Positions 9,901-18,808 of a stretch of 34,774 nt of DNA are shown piece by piece. Location of the stretch: assembly GCA_001969505.1 (NCBI GenBank), contig LSSK01000030.1, positions 1 to 34,774 of the forward strand, read 5' to 3'. The notes under the pieces are model-generated. The model did not search any database. It worked only from the letters and a program-made list of their open reading frames with translations, and was not told the DNA's origin. A program made the position numbers and the translations under genes. Position 1 is the stretch's first letter. Every line of letters begins with the position of its first letter. This DNA is from Zancudomyces culisetae (taxonomy: Eukaryota; Kickxellomycota; Harpellomycetes; Harpellales; Legeriomycetaceae).

Positions 9901-11302
9901 TCTAGTTTTGTATTTACAACAACAACAACAACTGCAGCAGCAGCAGCAGCAGCAACAACAACAACAACAACATCGTGGACATGGACATGGACATGGACAT
10001 GCTAGTTCTGGAATGAGAAACAAGGGTGTATATTCGAGTCAGCAGACAGAGGGTGGGGGAAGTTCCAGTAATGTTATTAACAATATAGGAATATTGAGTA
10101 TTGGATCTGGTAGTGGTGGTGGCGGAAGTGGAGGAGGGGGAGGGGGAGGAAGTGGTGGTGGTGGGAATGTTAATCCTATAAAAAGAATTAAACTGATATT
10201 AGATATGGTATCAACGCTGAATTCCAATATTCTTCGGAAAACGCATTACAACAGGGAGAGCAATGAGGATATGCAGGCAACGCAAGTGAAGAAAAAATAC
10301 AATTTGACGGCTATTTTGTCATATGCGGACATTATGTTTATTAAAAATGATTTTTACGAGTTTTCCAAAAACTTTTTGAATTTTATATACGTGGTAACTG
10401 ATGGATTTGATGCCCTGAAACTATACGATGCGATATACAACAATATGAATAATATTAATGGTGGTAAAAGGCAAAGTGAAGTTGGTGAGGTGGGATCAAG
10501 TGAGACTAAAAAAAAAAGTGCGACGACGTTTGGTGGTGCAACAAATGGTTCAGAGTATAACCAAAGCGATGTTACGCGGTATTTCCACTATTTAATTCGT
10601 CAACGGTTTCCGTTATTAATTGCATCGATTGCGAATATAAATTCTGGGTTATCGCTTTCATCATCTACACCTTTTGTATCGTCAAATTTGCATGAGAATG
10701 AGGGGATGATGATGATGATGGTTGATGGTGGCTCTGGCAAACCGATTCGGTTCAATAACTGTAATTATATTGCTGCTGCTGCACTGTCTCAGTATTTGCC
10801 ATTATCGCTTTTACCTACAAACACTAATTCAAATCCCAATCCAAATTCTGCAGAAACTCAGTCGGTACAATACAGCTACTCTACTACTTTTCAGTATTTG
10901 AAAAGTGCAGTAGTTGACGGACAATTCAATTCCAGCTTTTGCAGTGTTTCTACCAATAATGACCAACAGCTCAAGATAAAGGACCACCAAATATTTTCGT
11001 TCTTTTGGAATCCAACAATTTGCCAGCAAATTCAATTCCTACTAAATGCCAGCTCCTCAACCACAAACTCTGAGCAACTTGCCTCCAACACTAACATTCC
11101 TACCCAATTAGTACCTGAACATGTTGCAAGTACTAACCCGAGCATCAATTCTAGTAATACCAGCATTAATGGTAATATTGGTGGTATTGGTGGTATACCA
11201 CGTCTCTTTGAAAATATTTCCAATCTTAAATCTAGCGAAATGGTATATGCAAGAATCAATTGTACAGTCGAATTATTTAACTGGTTAATGAAAAACATCT
11301 AA
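6977..11302 (+). CDS. Large helical-repeat-like protein of unknown function
   Basis: The protein has 1441 residues from the first in-frame ATG, which has A at -3 and is followed by MSYLKYLLQPENLIVDFG. I do not recognise the family. No signal peptide or membrane segment stands out. Residues about 170-700 and 830-860 look like alpha-helical hairpins of TPR type; one such stretch is LLEEDNYGQAVTWLEQAASE. Between these lie low-complexity inserts: Met-Gly repeats near 615, Ser/Gly near 830-870, polyGln at 882-891 and 981-998, His-Gly at about 1000, and polyGly/Ser at 1043-1064. The C-terminal 300 residues are again helical with Ser/Asn-rich insertions. The domains flanking the homopeptides look ordered and there is no stop or frameshift, so the gene seems intact. 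The layout, with helical repeats and an N-terminal ordered patch, suggests a scaffold subunit of a larger complex, but that is inference. Confidence 0.85.
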   Translation: MSYLKYLLQPENLIVDFGAQDFHGVGRSHPKYNEACELLRRFAHPNNLGLFVVNINASNTKRTNSNVSPSQKNPERVLAEEANEKTIVETPNNANDKYNFGPSTPQSPGMFDSLYEDDGENLEDQKRESMDIDTEKSVEPSGRTPFEKNMPISQYSMIQRNKKTGLPLKKLKDGLEPSIWGHGMRPKSERNLVAAIELIKLIQFEVPDIEALVHSAVRHVLFMYLVEKADDYIGEKTLWEKRVSETSGMMPVKEYCEFAYHWWVSRSIYREKAMSFEISYQVEQDGEYIDEVHTKYLEQVVEELGTGGQSGRVCGLVSYDIARGYFARDLIEKSLQSFTQGCVYYPELRNMTGRELTRLVGEKATVGEYIQGCTNILSVKADNVQQEPETNGKVSPEKTDNSLNFQTNIKEDIWIEQLGLEGKYDSAIREMLRELDQQQTVAEIVGQKNTKDMFYGLTFGNKGGQITEALWRSANFVQGMRLLEEDNYGQAVTWLEQAASEMDEAGHHKIFASQGSTSANSSGIPGMGSHSSGKGGKATEYTLRKIIKEQALAYMHLAKVLDMAKDVELNDDEGDEKVITDEYGGYKTRGEVLEEIKKHAMSALSLGSSGNALEMGMGMGMGLGHGGGDFKPFSIKFVFLERLALTLMRLEMQDLFFYICESMAPHPMYFQQQNDLNMTLLGVASGLNYLKNVLGQSGVFDMKRMIKTTENSIFLFCSEENDNFGPAVTKNGGEGKNSKFDLQIYTKEMVENISNAFKSVFENLVKLANEGKRFNREFDRFCFWMNDTKINMMLNGFLMGYLWSLIESLPSPPSSSISSSFPASTTAVPTAIGLDSEISNVNSSGGGTGSGTGSGSGIPGSSSNAPGLSIGNTGINLSSTDQQQQQQQQQQHSIHQQFSFMGITSGKNNFYNLKKLGIFDAYGVLTFLTASIKPQTLISTDQQLGKPSTELILGLKNTLVSNSTIMQNCPILFNNLVLYLQQQQQLQQQQQQQQQQQQHRGHGHGHGHASSGMRNKGVYSSQQTEGGGSSSNVINNIGILSIGSGSGGGGSGGGGGGGSGGGGNVNPIKRIKLILDMVSTLNSNILRKTHYNRESNEDMQATQVKKKYNLTAILSYADIMFIKNDFYEFSKNFLNFIYVVTDGFDALKLYDAIYNNMNNINGGKRQSEVGEVGSSETKKKSATTFGGATNGSEYNQSDVTRYFHYLIRQRFPLLIASIANINSGLSLSSSTPFVSSNLHENEGMMMMMVDGGSGKPIRFNNCNYIAAAALSQYLPLSLLPTNTNSNPNPNSAETQSVQYSYSTTFQYLKSAVVDGQFNSSFCSVSTNNDQQLKIKDHQIFSFFWNPTICQQIQFLLNASSSTTNSEQLASNTNIPTQLVPEHVASTNPSINSSNTSINGNIGGIGGIPRLFENISNLKSSEMVYARINCTVELFNWLMKNI
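9620..9649 (+). repeat. Polyglutamine tract, 10 residues
   Basis: Mixed CAA/CAG codons encode ten glutamines after a Ser/Gly-rich insert, in the middle of the large unknown protein. Confidence 0.9.
9917..9970 (+). repeat. Second polyglutamine tract, interrupted by one CTG
   Basis: Five CAA codons, one CTG and twelve CAG/CAA codons, followed directly by a His-Gly dipeptide repeat. The CTG may have arisen from CAG by a single change. Confidence 0.9.
10103..10168 (+). repeat. Glycine/serine homopeptide tract
   Basis: GGN-rich codons encode about 22 Gly/Ser residues joining two ordered-looking parts of the large unknown protein. Confidence 0.9.
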
Positions 11303-11400
11303 TGTAACTTAACCTAACCTAACCTAACCTAACCTAACCTAACCTAGCCTTAAAAAAACAAAAGCGCATACGAAAAGTTCTTTTTTATCATTTTAGAAAC
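11303..11400. terminator. Convergent 3' region with AACCT repeat
   Basis: This 98-bp stretch lies between two converging stop codons, so both transcripts must end in it or run into the opposite gene. It contains the AACCT tandem repeat (11311-11345) and A/T-rich flanks that could serve as polyadenylation signals on either strand. The terminator role is inferred from position. Confidence 0.5.
11311..11345. repeat. Seven perfect AACCT repeats (TTAGG on minus strand)
   Basis: Seven exact copies of the pentamer are flanked by one-mismatch copies aactt (11306-11310) and agcct (11346-11350). On the minus strand it reads (TTAGG)7, which resembles telomeric DNA although the window is internal and gene-rich. 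Confidence 0.95.
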
Positions 11401-14400
11401 TTATTTTTTCTTTAGATTTTGGATCTTCTGCTTCATTTCTTTCATATCTTGGTTTATAGACATTAGTTTTTTAAGTTCAGTGCTAATACGAATCATATAT
11501 CGAACCTTTTTCGCTCTTCTCCACAATTCTTTTGCTCTAAGACTAGTTGTATCAACCAATACAATAACATTTTCATTTTCATCACCATTATCACTATTAT
11601 CACCACTATTGTTACTGTTTGTGGCTAGAGTTCGAGTCTGTTGGAATCCCACTGTTGGTAACCCCAATTTCTTTTGAAACGGATCGGAAATCTGTTGTTC
11701 CTTTGCCAACAGCTGGTTCTCATTGATTTTTTTTATTATCGCCAGACTTCCACCACAAATCTCCTTGACGTACTTACTAACATAAAAGTAAAATTCATTT
11801 TTGTACATCAGAATCCCCAGCTTGTTTTGCTGGTACTCAACCACCTGTATGTAATACTTGATATTTCGTTGCGCCCTACGCACCATGTCTTCATAATCTC
11901 GCTTCAACTCATTGTATTTCTCCGTAGCCTCCTTGATATTGGTCGTGTACACTTTTTTCATACTCTGCATTTGCTCCTCGAGATCATTCTTGTTTGTCAC
12001 AACTACTTTTTCCTCGTCATCTAGTTGCTGAACATCCTCTATTTCGCTCTGAACACTGCTGTCGACTATTTCATCATCGACATAGTCCTCCTGCTTACAA
12101 ATACGCTGTTTGGATAACACCTTGTGTTTATACACACTCTTTACTCCTCTTTTTCTTTTTCTTTTTCTTGATTTTTCCGCTCTGTTTTGTTTATGTGCTC
12201 TGGCTTTGACCTTAGTTTTGGTCTGGTGATTTTTATCTACCAATCTAGCTCCAGTAAACAAATCCACAACTTCATTAATTTCAGCCTCTAATTCCTTCAC
12301 CAAACCTACCACTCTTTCAAACTCTAATTCTACAATTTCATCTTGATGTGAATGCTCATGTAGTGATTTTCTCATTTCTTGGATCACTAACCCAACCCTT
12401 TGTCCCCGTTGATGGATCCACTCGACACCCTTTTCCAACTCTCTTATTTTAACTATGGTACCTGATTGATCCCAGCTACCATCATCAGCATCAGCATCAG
12501 CATCAGCATCAAAACCTTCCCCTTTTTCTCCTGTTAATAACAATCCCAACTCTCGACGATCAACCCCTTGTCGTACTATATTTACAAACGAGTTGGCCAT
12601 CTTGACAATCAAACCACCCAATACATCAACCACCTGTGAGGTCATACTCGTGGCAGTCTCAATTCTTGAATTGTTTTGGTTTACAAGTTGCAGTATACAC
12701 TCCTCATTCTCTATACTCTGTTCATAGATTTGGTTTTTCTGTGCTAAAACCATCGCCAAATGGTCACATAGCTGACTAACCGACTCGAAAAAGTCCTCAT
12801 TAACGCCCCTAGCATCCCTGGCCAGATTCAAAACACTCAGCATACCCAAGCCCCCAGTAAGCGTCATATCCTCCTCATGTACATTCTCCAAGTTTTCTCC
12901 TGTCTCTTTTATCGCTTGTTGAGTGTCAGTATTTTTATTGTCAACCTGGCTTAGCTCATTGCTACTTTCTTTGTTGGTGTACATTGCATTATTCAACCGC
13001 TGTATTGATGCACGTACCAATGCCTCGTTTTCAACTCTTAATCTGCCTAAATCCAGATGTGCATCATCCAGCATTTTTCGCATACTCATCAACAACCCCT
13101 CCATACTTTTGCTATGTTTTTCCAATCGAATATACATTTCATTCACCCTAAACAATTCGTGTTCCATATCCTCAACCAATTCAATATTGTTAAAACTAGC
13201 ACTACCATTGTTGCTATTATTATTACTATTACTGGTGCCAACGCTAGTGTTGTTTCTCATAGCGAACCCAAAATCACTTACTCCGCCAATCGACCTGCTA
13301 CTTGTTTGAGATTCTTTGCTGTATGAATATCCATCTGGTATACAACTGCTCCTAAATCCAGCTGAGGAAATGTGGCGACCCTCTGTCATAGTTCTGACTC
13401 TTCCCTGTCTCTCCTGCTGGTTAAACGCGGTTTTTGGCTTTCTATAGTAATCACCATCATTGGAATAAAGATCCTCGGGTGTGGTTTTTATTGATAATGC
13501 CTTTCTCGCGTCGTGGTGCGGTTTATCTAATGGTAAAGGCATCATACTTTGATTTGGGCCATACAAGCTGTTGTTATCCTCGATCTGTTGCCCTAGTTTC
13601 CAACTGGGCAACTTTTTGTGCTCCTGTCTTCCCAACCTCTTGACCAATAACGCCCTGTCGCTGTATGCCTTTATCAACATGTCTTTAGATTGTTTATATT
13701 CGTTATAACATATGTATATGGCATTGGAAATCTGATCAAACAAATCAGTTTGGTTTTCGATTGTATCTTGTCTTTGGCCATGTGAAATTAGATTTACTCT
13801 GGCTTTTTCCATTTCTAGAGGGCTACTAGCGATATTCTCGAAATCAGACAAGTCAACTTCGACATCTTGTCCAAGCATTGCTTTGAGCATCTTTTCGTCT
13901 TCTGAAAGCGTTTGGAACTCATTTTCGCCATGTAAATCAATTGGTTCCTCTCCAAATCCTCTATTCGATACCTTGATGCTCCTTGCGTTGATCCATCCAA
14001 TCGATGTTTTAAACACTGCGAGTTGGTACAAAACCCGCTTCATCATACTGGTAATTGTTGTTTGCGATGCCTTCAACCTTTCCGTTTCTTCAATCATCTT
14101 TTCGGTTTTTTTTGCATATTCTATAACTTGTTCCCGTGATTCTTGCTCATATTCTACTCCAATGTTTCTGTACTTTCGCAACGAATGGCTTCTCCTGTTT
14201 GGATTTTCCGGTACTATTTGAGAATTTGTGCTGCTAACGTATCCCAAATCATCAACTCCTCTCCAATAATCATTTTCAGCCTCATTCTCATTTTCATTCT
14301 CATTTTGATTTTGATTTCCATTTCCATACTCACCCAGCTCTTTGTTTATCTTTTCTATTTCATTCCAATACTTTAGCAACTTTGTTTTTGTGTCTTTATA

Positions 14401-16668
14401 TTCGGGATCTGCAAAAACATTTCTCAATACTGGATCACCTCCTTTATCAAGATCACTTGAATTTATTATCCTCCTTAGCAGATTTCTCGAAGCGTCGTCC
14501 CCGCCATCATTCGATAGCTCATCAAATCTCCTTAAAATTAATTCCACTGCTTTGGTTACCATACTACTGTTTTTCACATATAATGTATTGATTTGTTTGC
14601 TCAAAAATACGTTCTCTGCCTGTAAACTCCTTAGATTCATTTCATCTTCACTTAATGTCTCCGAAACATCCACAGAATTCATGCCATAACTATTTTCCTT
14701 GTTTTTCTCAAGCTGTACCTTCAACTCGCCGTTTTCCGCCTCTAGTTCATTTATCTTCTCAGCATGTAATACCTTCAAATCGTTTATCTCAGACTGATGC
14801 TTTTCAGTCAACTCCTTCTCTAGCTGCATCATTTCTTCTCTGCATTTTACCACCTCCTCTCTCAACTCGCCATTCCGCTCTGTTATATCTTCGAGCGATT
14901 CCATCAACAACCGGTGGTCCGCTTCTATGCTACAAACCTTTTTCTCCAACTCCATTTTTTCCTTCTTGAGTGTCTCCACCTCACTTTTACTTAAATTGAG
15001 CATCTTTCGTTCACGTTCCAACTTTAACTCCTTCCGTTCTTCTTCCCGCTTGATCTGCTTTTCCCACTCCTCCCTTTCAATTCTCCATTCATCTTGCTCT
15101 TTACTCCATCTTTCGCGCTCTTGTAACCCCTCCTTCATATCTGCTTCTAGCTTTTTTACTAGTTGTATCGACTCTTGGAATTCTGAATTGATTTTTTGTA
15201 TAATATACTCCTGATCTCTATTAATCTTGAAATCGCCTTCATAACTTGAGAGAGCTCGTGAGCTGTAACCCTCTTTATCGTTTTTTAGCTCTCCAACCAT
15301 TTGCATTAAATCCTCCAATTTAAAACCCAAACTTCGAAACTCATTCTCAGTGCTTCTATCCTTGCTTTTATCCATATCTAACACGTTCTGAGTTACATAT
15401 CCACCCTTTACATTTATTCCTTCTCTTGCTTTTTCGAAATTTGACTCATTGTTTGCCATCCATCTCTTTGGATGCTCACCCCTATTAGATCCTGTTAATG
15501 ACATGTTTAAACCTTCCTTTTCGCCCAACTCATTCGGATAAAACCCAAAATCAAACTTCTCCCGAGAATCTTTCGTATCTGGTATTCTGGGATTTGGATC
15601 GAGGACAAATGTATTCCTTTCTTTTCCTGCCGCACTTGTATAATCATTGGCATAGTCGGCACTAAATCCTACTCTATCCCCAATACGCTTTTCCGATTCC
15701 TGTTTACTACCAAAATCTCTATTTTTTTTAAATTCGGGAAGCAACTTGGCATACTCAATTGCCTCTGACGATATAATGCCCCCCGGAAATCCCATAGGAC
15801 TAGCCATATTTTTGTTTGCTGGTTCAGGACCTACCCTCTGACTTTTTCTTCTTGTAGTGGTTCCAGATGCAAGTGATTTCGCTCTTTCTAGCCTTATGAT
15901 CCCGTGGCTTTCTCTATTGTTATATTTGCCAAATACCCCATAATCTTTATTCTCGTTTCTTTGTGAAAGTGTAGCTGTACTTCCATAATAATACTCTGGA
16001 TCTTCACCGATTCTGTTCATGTCCCGACCCACCAAATACCGATCAAGTGCGCTCTTTGCCCCTGAATCGGTATTTCTCTCCCAGATAGACGGTAGTGCCC
16101 CACTCCCTTCGTCCACGCTATTGTATCGATTCATTCCCAATTTTGTGAACTGGATTGCTCTATTTGGCTCTGAATATTCACATTGTGCCGACTGTGATCG
16201 CAAAAATCTTCTTTGTTCGTCTTCCCTTAATGGTTCTCTATATGGATACTTTGCTCTATTATTTTGCAGCAGTGTTTCTCCTAGCATAGCTTGTGACATA
16301 CTGGGGAATTCCACCATATCTATTGGTGTGGCGTTTCCCGACTTTGTACCCGATTTTCTCGATCTAGATGGACCTTGGAGTTTTGATCTTTCCGTGTGTA
16401 CCCTTAGCAGAATACCCTTTGGCTTATACCCATCCCTTTTACTCTGTGGGTTACTGCTTTTATATGTATCTAGATCTCTTCCGCGTAGAAACCCGGCCGT
16501 TCTGCCATTATCTCCGCTTAGGGATATCGTATCTCTCTGTGCTGTTATTCCAAAGCTTTCGTCAATTTCGTTCTTTGTGCTGATAAAGGTCTCGTTATTG
16601 GTTGCCTCCCTCTCCTTGAGCTCACTGTAAATACTTACTACCTCCTCATTCTTTAGTAATTCACTCAT
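11401..16668 (-). CDS. Giant coiled-coil protein of unknown function
   Basis: One uninterrupted frame of 1755 residues runs from ATG at 16668. The family was not recognised. Residues 1-480 are polar, Ser/Arg/Asn-rich and probably disordered. A long, clear coiled coil spans about 486-660 (Glu/Lys/Leu heptads), with further helical segments at about 680-850, 870-980, 1150-1230 and 1380-1480. A Glu-Asn repeat lies near 790 and an Asp-Ala repeat near 1387. A basic cluster rich in Arg-Lys (about 1495-1510, KSRKRKRKRG) could be a nuclear localisation signal or a DNA/tubulin contact. Residues about 1560-1755 are helical again and end in a Lys-rich tail. The pattern suits a spindle-pole-body, microtubule-organising or cell-polarity scaffold, but no diagnostic motif such as CM1 was seen, so this remains a guess. 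It converges with the left neighbour, with only 98 bp between stops. Confidence 0.85.
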   Translation of the reverse strand: MSELLKNEEVVSIYSELKEREATNNETFISTKNEIDESFGITAQRDTISLSGDNGRTAGFLRGRDLDTYKSSNPQSKRDGYKPKGILLRVHTERSKLQGPSRSRKSGTKSGNATPIDMVEFPSMSQAMLGETLLQNNRAKYPYREPLREDEQRRFLRSQSAQCEYSEPNRAIQFTKLGMNRYNSVDEGSGALPSIWERNTDSGAKSALDRYLVGRDMNRIGEDPEYYYGSTATLSQRNENKDYGVFGKYNNRESHGIIRLERAKSLASGTTTRRKSQRVGPEPANKNMASPMGFPGGIISSEAIEYAKLLPEFKKNRDFGSKQESEKRIGDRVGFSADYANDYTSAAGKERNTFVLDPNPRIPDTKDSREKFDFGFYPNELGEKEGLNMSLTGSNRGEHPKRWMANNESNFEKAREGINVKGGYVTQNVLDMDKSKDRSTENEFRSLGFKLEDLMQMVGELKNDKEGYSSRALSSYEGDFKINRDQEYIIQKINSEFQESIQLVKKLEADMKEGLQERERWSKEQDEWRIEREEWEKQIKREEERKELKLERERKMLNLSKSEVETLKKEKMELEKKVCSIEADHRLLMESLEDITERNGELREEVVKCREEMMQLEKELTEKHQSEINDLKVLHAEKINELEAENGELKVQLEKNKENSYGMNSVDVSETLSEDEMNLRSLQAENVFLSKQINTLYVKNSSMVTKAVELILRRFDELSNDGGDDASRNLLRRIINSSDLDKGGDPVLRNVFADPEYKDTKTKLLKYWNEIEKINKELGEYGNGNQNQNENENENEAENDYWRGVDDLGYVSSTNSQIVPENPNRRSHSLRKYRNIGVEYEQESREQVIEYAKKTEKMIEETERLKASQTTITSMMKRVLYQLAVFKTSIGWINARSIKVSNRGFGEEPIDLHGENEFQTLSEDEKMLKAMLGQDVEVDLSDFENIASSPLEMEKARVNLISHGQRQDTIENQTDLFDQISNAIYICYNEYKQSKDMLIKAYSDRALLVKRLGRQEHKKLPSWKLGQQIEDNNSLYGPNQSMMPLPLDKPHHDARKALSIKTTPEDLYSNDGDYYRKPKTAFNQQERQGRVRTMTEGRHISSAGFRSSCIPDGYSYSKESQTSSRSIGGVSDFGFAMRNNTSVGTSNSNNNSNNGSASFNNIELVEDMEHELFRVNEMYIRLEKHSKSMEGLLMSMRKMLDDAHLDLGRLRVENEALVRASIQRLNNAMYTNKESSNELSQVDNKNTDTQQAIKETGENLENVHEEDMTLTGGLGMLSVLNLARDARGVNEDFFESVSQLCDHLAMVLAQKNQIYEQSIENEECILQLVNQNNSRIETATSMTSQVVDVLGGLIVKMANSFVNIVRQGVDRRELGLLLTGEKGEGFDADADADADDGSWDQSGTIVKIRELEKGVEWIHQRGQRVGLVIQEMRKSLHEHSHQDEIVELEFERVVGLVKELEAEINEVVDLFTGARLVDKNHQTKTKVKARAHKQNRAEKSRKRKRKRGVKSVYKHKVLSKQRICKQEDYVDDEIVDSSVQSEIEDVQQLDDEEKVVVTNKNDLEEQMQSMKKVYTTNIKEATEKYNELKRDYEDMVRRAQRNIKYYIQVVEYQQNKLGILMYKNEFYFYVSKYVKEICGGSLAIIKKINENQLLAKEQQISDPFQKKLGLPTVGFQQTRTLATNSNNSGDNSDNGDENENVIVLVDTTSLRAKELWRRAKKVRYMIRISTELKKLMSINQDMKEMKQKIQNLKKK

Positions 16669-17785
16669 TTTTTCGCCTACAGTTTTACCCTTATTATAGT
16701 GTAAACTAAATATATTAGATTAAACTAGAATTATGAAAACGAGTTCAACCCAAATCCGTTTAAAAAAGAAAAGCTTTTCAACTCACCATTTACACACCTT
16801 GAATTACAAAAAAAAAATATCCTGGTTTAATTTTTTTCTTTATTGCAACAATGGGAACAAATTATTACGCGAAAATGGCCGTTTTTTTCCTTTCTCGCTC
16901 TTGTGTTTGGTGCAATTTTCGCTTACCATTTTTGTTATTGATTCCCAAAGCTTGAAGCTATTTGTGTTTTTGCTGTTTTTTTACCACTGGCTCCATTCTA
17001 CAACACAATTATCTCATGAAAATATACTCATGCCTTGTTATATTTTCTTTAAGCTCTCGCATGAGACGCTATAGCTTATATGTGGCTGGTAATTTATATT
17101 GTCATCTAATTCATTATTAATTGATGATTTAGGGTATTTCTTACTTATTTATGTACGTTAGTGGATTCCAAACTATAAATTATCATTCTAAACGTATTTT
17201 GGTACCATTCTTTACTGTATATTTTTCTCCACCCCTATTAGTATATTTAACCTTCAAAGTACACCATCACTTTAGCATAGTTCTAAATCATCATGTTTAT
17301 CCATTTAATCAGCCATCACTTCCATATGTATATTTCCAAAAAAAATCAACAAAAATGATTCACAAATCAATAAAGTAAACTAGTTATAAAATATTCTGTA
17401 TTGATAACTGCTCATAATATTATTTGAATACAAATTCCATATTTTAACAATCCAAGACATCATTTTGCAGATTCTAAATCTTATCTTGGATATTTATTTA
17501 AAATTAACTGTATCAACTTGATCTACAAAATAATCAATGACAACATCCTTGAACTCTGTATAAATTCTAAAAGAAAAGATATGGGGGGTCCATCCACTTG
17601 TAATAATATTTTTGTTTTAATAAGCATTTCATTTGATTTAGCTTAATTTAAACCTTTGCCTATATTTGATCACAAAGTAAAACGTAGTACCTAAATTTGT
17701 ACTAGTAAATAATTAGCACATACGTATATCAAATAGTGGTAAAGCGCACATGAAAAAATATTACTCGGTAAAAAAACACAAATAA
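16669..17785. promoter_or_regulatory. Intergenic region upstream of the coiled-coil gene
   Basis: This 1.1 kb between the coiled-coil gene's start and the URH1 stop is AT-rich. It should hold the promoter of the former and the 3' end of the latter. A 113-codon ATG frame on the plus strand (16733-17074) is Phe/Leu/Ser/His-rich like random AT-rich DNA and is not called. No RNA gene was recognised. Confidence 0.45.
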
Positions 17786-18808
17786 CTAACTATCTAGTGG
17801 TGATGATGCACCTCCGCTAACTAGAGCCTCGATCATGCTATCCCAGAATTTATCTACATCCACACTCAGTGTGACGTAGCAGTTTTTCTCCTCAGTGCTA
17901 CTATTGCCCCAAATATCGCATACTGTCTGTCCAACACAAAGACCATTTCCACATTCAACATCCACTCTCATAAGTTTTTCCTTAAAGGCCAACTTGTTTT
18001 GCTTGTGTGTTATCGCATAGAATACAGCCAAGGGATCATGCAGCGGTGGGCCATCGTGAAAATCGAACACTCTTTCATATGTGTCCCTGAAGAACACCAT
18101 TAATTCACAGATCATTTGTGCAAATGTCTTGTTTTTCTCACCCACCTCTCTGCGGATTCTGTCAATTATATTGTCTGTAACCAAGACTGTGTGTGTAACA
18201 TCCAAAGGAATCATAGCTACATGCTGGAAACCTGCCTGCATACATATTTGGGCAGCCTCTGGGTCAATATAAATGTTGAATTCGGCAGTGGCTGACACAT
18301 TTCCGGGCCCAAATGACGCACCTCCCATAAATGTAAACATTTCTACCTTTTCTACTACTTCTGGGTACACTGAGACTAATAGTGCAATATTTGTCATTGC
18401 GCCTGTAGCTACGAGAACTACTTTTCTATCTTGCGCCAGTATAGTTTGTGCCATTACGTCTATAGCTTTTCTCTCTTGAGCTTTCGCATATAATACTTTG
18501 TCACATTTTGGTAGTAGTGAAGTACCATCAAGACCGCTTTCTCCATGAATCTCTGGTGAGTTTTGTCTTTTTCTAAGCAAAGGTTTTGATGCACCCATAA
18601 CAACTGGGATATCGTGCTTCTTGCCAATGCTTTCAAGTATGCTTATCGCGTTTGCAGTTGTCTTTGCTGCAGTCTGGTTCCCGGAGGCTGTTGAGATACC
18701 CAGAAACTTGACATGACTGTTAAATGCTGCTAGAATTATAGCCAACGCATCATCGTGGCCAGGATCACAGTCCAACCACAACAGAATTTGTTCAGTGTTT
18801 GAGCTCAT
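17786..18808 (-). CDS. URH1: Uridine ribohydrolase (pyrimidine nucleosidase)
   Basis: The 340 residues match the length of yeast Urh1. The enzyme hydrolyses uridine, and probably cytidine and related ribonucleosides, to base and ribose in pyrimidine salvage. The family's calcium-binding motif DCDPGHDD is near the N-terminus (residues 13-20), followed by GIST and GN. HGESGLDGTSLLP, ATGAMTNIALL, MGGA and AEFNIYIDPEAA match conserved blocks of inosine-uridine nucleoside hydrolases, including bacterial RihA, and the active-site His is in GPPLHDP (about residue 255). The gene is intact and has no intron. Its CTG codons sit on conserved leucines (for example 18041-18043 in PPLHDP), which informs the genetic code of the organism. 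The start is the ATG directly before SSNTEQ. A uridine phosphorylase-family gene lies 13 kb to the right. Confidence 0.95.
   Translation of the reverse strand: MSSNTEQILLWLDCDPGHDDALAIILAAFNSHVKFLGISTASGNQTAAKTTANAISILESIGKKHDIPVVMGASKPLLRKRQNSPEIHGESGLDGTSLLPKCDKVLYAKAQERKAIDVMAQTILAQDRKVVLVATGAMTNIALLVSVYPEVVEKVEMFTFMGGASFGPGNVSATAEFNIYIDPEAAQICMQAGFQHVAMIPLDVTHTVLVTDNIIDRIRREVGEKNKTFAQMICELMVFFRDTYERVFDFHDGPPLHDPLAVFYAITHKQNKLAFKEKLMRVDVECGNGLCVGQTVCDIWGNSSTEEKNCYVTLSVDVDKFWDSMIEALVSGGASSPLDS

Noticed and set aside
16019-16630. 203-codon plus-strand frame
   Set aside because: It is antisense to the N-terminal part of the coiled-coil gene and has no family features.
16733-17074. 113-codon ATG frame in the intergenic region
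   Set aside because: Its composition (Phe, Leu, Ser, His) is that of AT-rich non-coding DNA, with no motif and no neighbour support.
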